Assembly (NCBI GenBank): GCA_030490835.1
Contig: CM059977.1
Span: forward strand, 10,568,765 to 10,632,764
Direction of reading: 5' to 3'
DNA from: Annona cherimola
Lineage: Eukaryota; Streptophyta; Magnoliopsida; Magnoliales; Annonaceae
Length of the DNA stretch: 64,000 bases
Positions 48,040 through 59,100 of this stretch are shown here, piece after piece. Made by a program: the position numbers and the translations under genes. Position 1 is the stretch's first letter. Each line of letters begins with the position of its first letter. The notes beneath the pieces are model-generated. The model did not search any database, was not told where the DNA came from, and saw nothing but the letters and a program-made list of their open reading frames with translations.

Positions 48040-49909
48040 GTGGGTGTTAATGGATCGGGTTGAATGCGTTGGAGCTCAATCCTAATCCCAACCTATTTAA
48101 TATATCTCAACCCTAATCCGTTTATTAACCCATTTAAAAAGCTTCAACCCTAACTCATTTACAACCCATTTAATAAACGAGTTAACGAGTTGTGTTTGTT
48201 ACTAATTTTAATGCTAAAATCCTTCAATAAAGTCTGTAAAATTAAATAAATTAAATAACTCGAAGTTAACATACCTGAAACATCAGCTTCAGTGCATGTA
48301 GGGGTGGGTCGACCTGTGACCCGACTTTGACGAGTTAGAAATTTTGACCCGAATTAAAAAATAGGGTCGGGGTGGGTCGATCATATCTCGACCCGAATAG
48401 TCTGACTCACCCCGCATATAAAAAATTATTAAAAATTATAAGCCTATATTTAAATATTATTATTATTATTTTATTTCAAAATTCTCACTTTTTATAATCA
48501 ACTCTATCAACAATAGAAGAATCAATTTATTCAAAAAACAATATAAGAATCAATAAAAAGAATTTGTACATATATAACCCTTATGTGTAATTGTGTATTA
48601 ACATATTTTAATAAATTTATACTATATTTTCAAATATTTTGTTTCTTAATTATGTGTTTTTTAATAATTAGTGAAATATTCAAGCATATAATATTTAAAT
48701 TTAGTATAGATGTATACTTATGTTTGATAGGTATATAAATTCTGAAAATGATCTTATTTGACCCGTATTTTGATCCGACTCGTATCCCGAAATCGGTCCG
48801 ATCCCAACCCGAAGTTTGTTTCGGAACCTATTTTTAAAAAATTAAGGGTTAAACCGACCTTGCCCCGACCCTGTATAAAAAGAGAGTCAAACTCAATTTT
48901 TTAAAAGTATGGTCAGAGTTGAGCAAACCTTGACCTGGTATGACTCGCTCTGATTCCCACCCCTAAGTGCATGCGTGTGGCAGCAAATTTGTAGGTAATG
49001 GCATAGCGGGTGTCGACGTCTGCTGAGTCTTCATGCGTACCACGCCGCAGATCTAAAGGTCGTAGCGTGCCAACGTTTCCTGAGTCTTCGTGCGTGCAGT
49101 GGTAGATTGAAGGTCGCAGTGGATGCCAACTGCCAACTTCTGCGGAGTGCCGAATATGACACTCGTTCCTTTGTAGTTTGCAGGTAAGCCCTTCGATGAC
49201 TCAACGAACCGGAGAGGTACACAATGACAAGAGGAGGAGGCGAGCTAGCCTTTCCAGTGGCGAGTGAGAAAAGAGATGAGAGAAGAGAGAAAGGGTGATG
49301 AAGAAAGCCAGCGCAATCCACAAATCGATGATAGATGAGGAGCGAAAATTAGAGCGAGTAGGAGAGAAAAGGAGTGGGCGAGGGAGACACTCTATGCCCT
49401 TGAAGAATGCTCTAGTTAATGTAACTCCAACAATAAATGCGATTCATTTATTTGTATGTGACTTTGTTGACAGTGCAGTGTAGCACGATTGTCATGGGTT
49501 GTTGAGCAGGGAATCAAAAGCAATTGGTGCTTTTGTGGAAGGGGTCTCAACTCTGAAATATGACTATGCGTGCGGCGGCAAATCCGAGAGAACTTCAGAT
49601 CTCAGTCTTGACTGTGAATGCAAAAGTTAACATCATGCGCGAGCGCTGGGGGGGATAGAGTGCCGAGAGCGGGAAGCCGGGAACCGACTAAATACATATG
49701 TATATATATATAATCATATATAATATATTATAAATGGGTTATACTGGTTGGACGAGTTATATAAACGGAACCCTAATCCGTTTATTTAATTAAATGGTTA
49801 AACAGATTGACAGACATAACTCATTTATTCAAAAATTTCAATCCAAATCCATTTATTAACGGGTTGGACGAGCAGATTGACGGTTTGACCATGACCATTA
49901 ACCCCCCTA
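48040..49909. mobile_element. Mutator-like element, non-autonomous, with captured GC-rich DNA
   Basis: Flanked by a perfect 9-bp duplication GTGCTAACT (48031-48039 and 49910-49918). Inverted ends are GTGGGTGTTAATGG (left) and GGGGGGTTAATGG (right, reverse complement), with further related AACCCATTTAAT words inside both ends. A 9-bp target duplication is typical of Mutator-like elements, so that class is inferred. The interior has no transposase. It contains a 667-bp hAT insertion and a GC-rich block (48974-49390) unlike the rest, with short open frames on both strands. The right end lies 251 bp upstream of the ValRS start codon. Confidence 0.7.
48299..48965. mobile_element. hAT non-autonomous element (667 bp)
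   Basis: Perfect terminal inverted repeats TAGGGGTGGG ... CCCACCCCTA and a perfect 8-bp target duplication AGTGCATG (48291-48298 and 48966-48973). Both are hallmarks of the hAT superfamily. The interior is AT-rich with GACCCGA-type words near both ends and no coding capacity. It is nested in the element at 48040-49909. Confidence 0.92.
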
Positions 49910-50160
49910 GTGCTAACTAATCGTTAGGGGTAAAAAATGAAAAATGGCAAAGAGATAGGGGCCAAATGTAAATAGCCGGTAACAAGAAGGCATGCGCTTT
50001 TGCGCATATCGTCCGCAGAGGAGCCGCTGCGGCCGCGGTTGTGCATATTTCCAGCATCCCAATTCTCCCGCCTTATCTTCTGTTAGCGAGCAGGAGAAGC
50101 TCACTCCTCTCCAGCTCCAAAACGCTGCAGCGAGGGTTTTCATCTGCGTTCAATCCCTCG
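49910..50160 (+). promoter_or_regulatory. ValRS promoter / leader
   Basis: Short GC-rich zone between the transposon end and the ValRS ATG. It contains the hairpin TGCGCTTTTGCGCA (49993-50006) and a run of GC codons. The ValRS reading frame stays open upstream from the ATG to a TAA at 49969-49971 without another in-frame ATG. An out-of-frame ATG at 49992 opens a 119-codon frame overlapping the start and could reduce AUG use if it is within the transcript. Confidence 0.5.
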
Positions 50161-53100
50161 ATGGCTGTCTGCCACCCCACGTCTATCGTCTTCTCCTCTC
50201 TCTCCTCTGCCCGCAAATTCAGTCCTCTCCTCTTTTCTCCCCACTCTCTCCGCAAATCCTCCTCTTACCTCACGCCAAGCTGCAGCCGGACTGTCCTCTT
50301 CCCTCTTCTTCGTTTCTCCTTCCGCACCGTCCGCAGATTCGCTGCAGGTAGGCCTTTTACGTTTTCGCACGTAAAGATGCATTGGTGGGTAGAAACGAGG
50401 AAAACGGCGGAAATGGGAATCGATCATGTTTCAGTTGTGTCAGAACTCGAGGAATTGATGCAATTTAGCTCATGCATTGCTGTATTTCAGGATTTTTGTT
50501 TATCAAATTCTGTCTCCTCAGCAGTTTTTCCCCGTCCTTTTTTGGTTTTTTTCTTATCTTGTGGATTTATTAATCGTACGCATCTCTCATTGTATGTGTG
50601 TTCATAGTTCGGGCGTTGGAGAATGATGTATTTACATCACCGGAGGTGGCAAAGTCATTCGATTTTACTGCAGAAGAGCGGATATACAACTGGTAGTTCA
50701 TTCTGTATTTTCTTTCATTCTCTGGAGTTGGTGGTTTGGAAATTTTGTCAGGAAAAGGGAAAGAGAAAAACAAAAATTCTTGAACAATGAGAAAGAACAT
50801 GTAACCCAGGGACTTGCCGAATCTCTCTTTCTTCCGTGGACACTGTGTGTTTGGATTGTGCCAAATGAATATTTTCATTGGAAGTGAGTGGGAATCGGTG
50901 GGTTGCCAAGGAGTAAAATGGCCGGGAGAATAGAGTTGTTAGGTTGGTATATGTCCTAATCAAGGGAGGATATACGATTTTTCCATAAATCGAGTTATTG
51001 CTAAAGACAATGCCTGTTTTGCCATTTAATGCACACCAGGAATCACTGCTTTTGGGATGTGAATCATGTTATGTATGCATGTGTGTATACGCAAGTGAAC
51101 AAAATCTGATGTACAACTCTCTGATTCAAGGTCAAACAATGTGGTCAACATCATACTGTTTGTTTTCTCTGGAAGCTATTATACAGTTCATCTTTATGTT
51201 CATATATGAACCCAGGTCATTAGAACTCTTGCCAAGCATTTTAATGTTTAATACAGTTGGATGTTCTTTTAGGAATCTAGGGCCATCTGGATAATTCCGT
51301 TCCCTTCCACCTATTTGTTTGAGCTTTATTTTTTGTTTATGTCATTCATGGAAAATATCTCATTCAGTTGTACATCCCCTGGTTAAATCTAACTTACAGT
51401 CTCTTTCATTGGAGTGATTGTCTATCAGATCATTAAGTTTGTAACTGTATCTAGTTTCACTTGTTCTTTGTTGTCTCTCTATGTGCTTACATCATTTCTT
51501 CATTGAATAGATCTGTTTCGATGGACTGTTGTTATAAATGTTGTTTATATTTTTAATAGGTGGGAGTCTCAAGGGCATTTCAAGCCAGGTTTTGACCATG
51601 GAGGAGATCCTTTTGTGATTTCCATGCCCCCACCAAATGTTACTGGATCGCTACATATGGGACATGCAATGTTTGTAACACTTGAGGTTCGAGAAAGTAA
51701 ATACCCTAGCGGTTTCCTACTTGGTTCTTGGATATTATGATTTAACTACTGTATATTGCATTTTTTTTACATTTTGGAGTTTTGGGCAATTGTTCATTGT
51801 GTACTTGGGTGAAAATAGACAATACTTTAGTCTTAAATCGTGCAATGTTTCTTCTTCTTCTTCTTCTCTGGACTAAATTAAATGATATATGAAACATAGT
51901 GGATAATTCACTCTGTAACGTTTTGTTATCTGTTTTTCACTTAGTCATTTGCTCCATGCAGATTTTAGTTCTTGTGGAAAATGATCAACTACTAAAACTA
52001 TTTTTCATAATAAACAGAGAAAATGAGAAAGAAAGATGAATCTTCATAGGTTTTACTTGAAAAATGCATATGATATGGTTTCTAAAACAAATCCAAGGAT
52101 CACGATTGGCAAAGCAAGTTCCTAATACTGTAGTCTTACAACAAAACTGGAACCTAAGCTCTTACTTTTGCTAACTACGCCATTTACTGTAGTTTCTAAG
52201 AAAGATAAGTGGTTTCCAGTTGCCATAGTCTTGGATGAGCTTGCTCAAGTTTTGCTAGAATATGTTCCTGGGTATGTGTTATATTGTTATTTGCTGATAT
52301 GATTTGAACCTAGTTAGTTTGAATGAGATTTTGATGGTGATGTCCATCTTATTTCTATGGAAATGATTCCCTATCCCGGGCTTGGATGAGCTAGCTCAAG
52401 TTTTGCTAGAAGAGGCTCCTTGGTATATATTATTTGCTGATATGATTTCCTAGTTAATTTGAATGAGATTTTGATGGCGATGTCTATCTTATTTCTATCG
52501 AAATGATTCCCTGTTTGTTCAGATTTACATCCCTATGTCTTCTTGCTGAGGGTATGCCTTCGCATGTGTATCAATTAACAAGTGGGGTTGTTGGTGTAAG
52601 TAAATTCACTTAATTAAAAAGGGGTGTGAAAAATGGATGAAAAGAGATTCCCTACCCTTTTCTTATTTACTGAACAGTCTTTAAGGAGTCGTGATGTCTA
52701 CAATGCTTATTGTTGTTGATCCATTGCCATTTAAGACTTTCATTTGATGCTTGTTCAAAATCATTTAATGTTTTTTTTCCTGTACCAGGATATTATGGTT
52801 AGGTATTTCCGCATGAGGGGAAGGCCTACTCTTTGGCTTCCTGGGACTGATCATGCTGGTATTGCAACTCAGGTTTGTTGTCTGAAATTCATTGTAGGTA
52901 AAGGAACACGAGTTATGACTGGACGAGGAATGATGAAATCCATGTTGTGATACATGGATTAGAAACAGGTCCATTGCAAGACCTTGATAACGCTGGAAAT
53001 TATTTTTGCACTTTTCTGATTTAGCCTTCGAAATTTTTTTGCTTTGTCTTTCTTGATAGCTGCTGCTGATTTCTGAATTGTACTTTGGATGAGACACCCA

Positions 53101-56100
53101 ATTCACGCCTTTTGTAGTTGAAAGCTTTCTGCAACACACTCTTTTCCACCCCATACCTGAATCCATTACCATTCTTGCCCAAGTGCAACTTATCTCATGA
53201 AGATCCAGGTCCATTTCATAGTGGTTCTTTCTAATAGTTTCTAAAAGGTCCCTATGTATTGGTAGGCACAAAGGCTGGTCCATCTCTTCCATGGTTAGCT
53301 GGTATTCATGCATTTGTCTGCCTTTGGGTGGATGGCTTGAGTGCCAGTACCATTTCATCCAACACCTGGTTCTGTTACTATTGGAGATGGGGTATAATCT
53401 TTTGCCAAGACTGAGGGAGAAGATGATAAAGATTATACATATCTGTATACCCTAGAGAGATGTTTTATCACTATCTTGATTACTCCATCTTTCTTGTTTC
53501 ATATTTTTTACTTTACAATTTCAATCTTTTCAATGATATTAGCTTTTTTCTTTTTGAAAGTCAAAAATGGGAAAAGGATTTCAGAATAAAGGCTAACCAT
53601 CTAGCAAATCTAGCAATGAAGACAGAAACAGTGGCCAAACTGCCATGACAATAATGCCTAGATATTCTTCTCAAGGACATCTTTTCTAATTTAGGCTCCC
53701 ATCTGCACACAGTGTTATTCTTGCTTTTGCTGTTGAAAATTGTATGCTCCTTTTGGTTATTTTGTTATTATTATATGCATTGTTGCGTGGATCCCCATTT
53801 GTTATTCTTGATTTGGACTTCATTCAGGGACATTGTCATATTATTCATTTTTAAAACTGCTTTTGAAACTACCGTTGCAGTTGGTTGTGGAAAAAATGCT
53901 TGCAGCTGAAGGGGTGAAAAGGACTGACCTAAGTAGGGATCAATTTGTAAATCGAGTTTGGAAGTGGAAAGAAAAGTATGTAATTTTTGTGCTTTTTTCC
54001 CCTTGAAAACAATTCGAACTTTTTATGTTGGTTGTTAATTTTCTGCAACATATAAGTGATATACATTTCACATCATATCTTAAATTTCTCACAGGTTTCT
54101 GATTGTTTTGTTGAATTCGCTTGTATTATCAAGATTGCTATAGTTGTAAACCCTAGAGTGGATGATCAATGATTTTCGGGATTCCTTTGGTATACTCTAG
54201 TTTGTGTAACAATTTTGTGGCACAGCAAGGCTAACAGAGGACTCGTGCACCTATGCTTATGCTTTTTCATGATTTATTATACGTTTTCTTGTTGCAGCAT
54301 ATTTATTGTTAGTTTTGCTTTTGTAATTATATGTATTAACCGCAATGTTGCTTGTAACAGTTTTAACGTTTTTATATGCATCTAAAATGTTTTTCAGTCA
54401 ATGAAGAAAAAAGTCAATGAAATAATGTAGGAGCTATTCTAGTTTGGCATTACACCGACGTGCTTGGTGTAGGAAGTGAATTTGGAAGATGTATCCATCT
54501 CAAGTAAGAAGAGAATATCGAAGTCAAATTTCTATTTCCATTTCTAAAAATTTACAAAGAAATTATCAGTATAACAATTTTGAGGAAATATTGGAGAAGG
54601 GGAAATGAAATTTCAATGGAAAATTTTGTAAAAAAAATGAGAAAACAAAAATGAACAGGAAGTTGATTTTAATGCTCTTTTGTATTCAACAGATCTGGGC
54701 TGGCTCAAAGATATTAGAGTTTTGAGTGGGACTTGGAATATTAACTTGGATATGCACTTTAAGATGAATCTTCTAAGGTGTAAAGCTGACAAACCCGTCA
54801 ACTCATGTAGGCTTGCAATTGATTGTAGGAGTCTCTGGGAATGATTTCGGGCATTGGTGGTCAAAAGATTCCAGAGTAGTTTTTTTGCCTTGAAAGAGGA
54901 GATATTACTGTTGGGGCCAGCATTTCCTCACCAAAGAAAATTTCCTATCATTCTACAATTATTTATAATTTCAGTTAGTTCCTATCTTTTATCAGCGCTA
55001 TTTGTAGCTTTCTTCATTTTAGAAACCTATAACCATATGAGTGTATAAGTATTTATCGCTACTTAATTCTGGTTGTACACTTTGCAAAAAGTATTGTTTT
55101 CTCCCTGATCAAGGGCGGCTCTTTTGGCCATGCTCACTCCGTGTGATGGATGTTATGCTTGTTCTCAGGTATGGTGGCACCATTACAAGTCAGATTAAGA
55201 GATTGGGTGCATCTTGTGATTGGACCAGAGAACATTTCACCCTTGATGAGCAGCTAAGTCGTAAGACAGTTGTCTATCTTGCAATTGCTTTAAGGCAGTT
55301 AGGCATATCTTTAATTTTTCCTTTTTCGGGGCTATTTGTTTTGTGGTAAAATGATTTGTAAAAGCCCCAAATGCAAAGGAAGTATCAAGTGTGGAAGGCC
55401 CTTTACCCATCATCTTTTGTTTGATGTCTATTTTATGGTAAATGATGTGTAAAGGCCTGAAGAATGTGAACGGGATGTAACATGTCCCTTTGACCACTCT
55501 CTTTTTGATATGCTATTTAATCATCTGTAACTGCTTAATAATGATTTCTGCATTTTTGTGTAGATAATTACTTATCCTTTCCCTTTTCCAAAATAGCTTA
55601 TCTATTTCTTTATTATTATTTTTTTTCCCAATTTTATGGATGCCATTTTTCCCACCTGGCCATCCTACTGGTATCATAATCTTCCATGTGCATTTTATGG
55701 ATTTTCCTTTTGCATCCCTTTCTGCATCTCTTTTAATCCACCCTTCTTCCAATGCATTATGCTGGGCTATCTTCCTGTTGTTGTTGCTCTTGTTGTAGTT
55801 TTTATTAGAGCCAGTAATAGAAGCTCTTCTTTTTATTTTTTATTTTATTGTTGTGCATGTTATTGTTGTGTTGTCATGCCACTCCACAAAATAATATTGT
55901 GAAGAAAGGGTCTCTACTGCTCAGGTTTGATCACTGGATAGTCCGCATGCATCTCTACCAGTTTAGGTGGCTAATGAATGCAACTGGCACTAGTCTACTG
56001 CTCTGGTTCGAATGCATTCCACTTGTTGGCCAGGAACACTTATGCTAATTTATCTGATTTTCCCCTCCATACAAATTAGTCGAATTCATTGTCTACTTCT

Positions 56101-59100
56101 CTAAAGCTTCTTATTTTGTACTTTTTTTTTTTTTGATAACGTCTTATTTTGTACTTAGCTTGCCACTTTTGGCTTATGTTTAGTCCATTTATTGGTAATT
56201 ACTTCCTGAAACTGTCTTTCACTGGTTGCAGGTGCAGTAATTGAGGCGTTTGTTCGGCTTCATGAGAAAGGTCTTATCTACCAAGGTGCAAGAAGTTTTT
56301 TGCAGTCAGTTGGATATCTGTTGTTTTCTCTTTGCTTCTATGCAATCAAAGTTTGTGTCACACTTATGCATCCCTAAAGCTGATTACAAGTTCTTTTTTC
56401 TGTTGAGATTGATGTGAAGCTCCCTACATTTCATTTGGCCATTATGTTAAATAGTAATTGATCTGTGAACCTCAGCCATGCTGTTAAAGAGGCTATTGAA
56501 ATAAGATTATCAAGTGCCTTGGTAACTCATTTACACATTTACTATTTCATCAAACCTTAAGTTTTAAAAGCCATTTTTTGGTTGACAAATGGCTGGTGTC
56601 TGGTTTCTTGTTGGACAAAAATTACGTGCTATCGTCATCAAAGTCAATGGTAAATATGGACGTTATACCTGATCAGGAGTCTAGGATGATATTAATTTTG
56701 ATAATTCGACAGTTGATGTGTCTCAAGGCTTAGGATAGGATGCTAGATTTCTACTATTTGGTGCATTATTCACTGCTCCCAGATTGCATTATGGCCAAAG
56801 TTGTACCTTATTTTTACTTGCTGGTTGAAAGATTGAAAATAAGTTAATTGTTTGATCTTATGCCCTTTTGGTTTTCTTGCATCTGTTTTGTTCATCACAG
56901 TTTGATGCAAAACATTACAAGATCTATGAATTTCATATCCTCCATATTTCTTTTGGCATAATGTAACGCATTAGAGGATCTATGAATTTCTTGTCCTCCA
57001 TATTGCATTTGGCATAATTCGTTTCTTCCTCCATATTTCTTTTGGCATAAATGTAACGCATTACAGGATCTATGAATTTACGCCCTCCATATTGCATTTG
57101 GCATAATTCGTTTCTCCTTTTCTCCTAGGATCATACATGGTTAACTGGTCTCCTAATCTTCAGACGGCAGTCTCTGACCTGGTATGCTATCTTTTGATCG
57201 AGATACTAGCCTGATGTTTTATTGCAGGGTGTTCTATGCCTTAAATATGAAAGAATATGTTTAAGGTGCAACCCATTAGGTACTCCTTTTCTTACTTGTC
57301 AAATAATTCTCATATTTATATTTTTTACTCTTTATCCGAAATAGAAAGATAAGGTGCATACCATATACTAGTTAGGGGATACCTACTGCATGAGGCTTCT
57401 ACCAATGTGGAGGATGGGATGTACCTAGCTATCCTTACCTTCATTTTTGTCAATGCTGTTTTCGCAACTCAATGTCATGTGACCAAGCATAAGCATGTGG
57501 CATGTGAGCCTTACTGTCTTGCTAAGTGATGTCCTACGGCGTATGTACCAATTAAAGGTTATTTATATGTATTTTGGCGTCATAATATACCAACAGAACC
57601 TCTCTCTTCTCAGTTGTTTGTGTTCAGATATCAAACAATTTGCATTCACGAAGTTTTCTTTAGTCATAGGAGTGGTATTTGATTTTATTGTTCTTTCTAG
57701 GCTTGATTAGGATGGGTAGAATTTCTTTGATTTGAATTCCAAGCCTTGATTTGACATGCATTTCCCATAACAATGCTATCTTTTAATCATTACCTATATT
57801 TCATTTATTGCCCACCTTTCCATTTAACTTCATTCGCTTTATTTCATTCCCTATATTCATGGTTAGTCAGTTGGGAATGGCATACAAAGCTCAAGAACAA
57901 GCTTGCGTAATTTGATTATCATTTATTTTTTGTTTGCTGATAGATATACGAATGTGTATATTAATGAGGACAGCAGAAGAAAATTAGAAGTTAGAAGCAA
58001 CTAGTGGAACGACAAAACTGACATTTGATATCATTTTCAGGATTGCTGCTCTAAATTATTGTCCATCTTTTCTGCATTTGATTGTATGTAATTGTGGCCA
58101 TGCCCAAGCGTATATTGGTAAAAGTGAGTTATTCTTTTGATCAAAATGAAAACTCCAATCCCAGACCTAAATCTTTTCTTGATATCTTCATCGAGGTTCT
58201 TCAGGTCCTTAAATGCTTTTGGATCGAGCTCTTCACTACTGCAAATCTTGCGCTTTGATTTATGTTGCCAATCATATGTTGGCGCTACTTCTATGGTTCT
58301 TCAAATGTTTTCATTTATGATTACTTCCTGTTTTTGCTATTTATCACCTAACATTATCTTTGGCTACATTCATCTTGCGACTTATGAACAGTGTGGATAT
58401 TTGCATAAGCTAATGCTGCAACCATTTGAATGCATGTTGCCTCAGTCTTATAACATATCTAAGGTTTATTGTGATAGGCTATCAAAACATGAAAATTTAT
58501 TGTTTCTCACTGCTAATCATTATGTCTAGCTGTTACTCATTATTTGTTGCTGAACTTATGCTCAGGAAGTTGAATACTCTGAAGAGCCCGGTTTTCTCTA
58601 TCATATCAAGTATCGTGTTGCAGGAGGCTCTAGGTGCTTGTTGATGCCACTTGGTTCCTCTATTGTTGTTGTTGTTGTTGTTATGCTCATTTGTTGTTGT
58701 CACTCCATTATCATTGTTGTCATTGTTGTCATTGTTGTTAACATGATCATCATGGTGCATTAACAGAATTTTTATAAGTTCACTGTGGATATGCAAGTTT
58801 GTCTGTTTTGCCCATTGTTTGTGCGTGTTGCTATTCCAGCATGAATATCGATTCCTCTTATCTCCAAAGCCTTGATATGATATTTGGAAAATCCTGAAAA
58901 ACATCATTTGTATTTTTCATATGTTAGTTTCATTACGATGCAAATTCGAGAGAAATACGATGTACTTGTGTTGGCAATTGACTTATATATTATTTGAATG
59001 ACCTAACAAAAATATTATTAAAGTGCAGGCACTTGTAATTTATGGATGTACCATTCATGTTGTAATCCCAAATAGTTCGTAAGGAATTAGATGATTCATG

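Noticed and set aside
52765..53358. A 197-codon minus-strand open frame overlapping ValRS exon 4
   Set aside because: Antisense to a real exon and then to intron; no recognisable domain or codon signature. Chance opening.
55636..55902. Hydrophobic open frame in a ValRS intron
   Set aside because: T-rich intronic DNA gives Phe/Leu/Cys-rich chance translations; no promoter or domain.
56000..56020. GGTTCGAAT resembling a tRNA T-loop
   Set aside because: No matching acceptor, D or anticodon arms could be folded around it.
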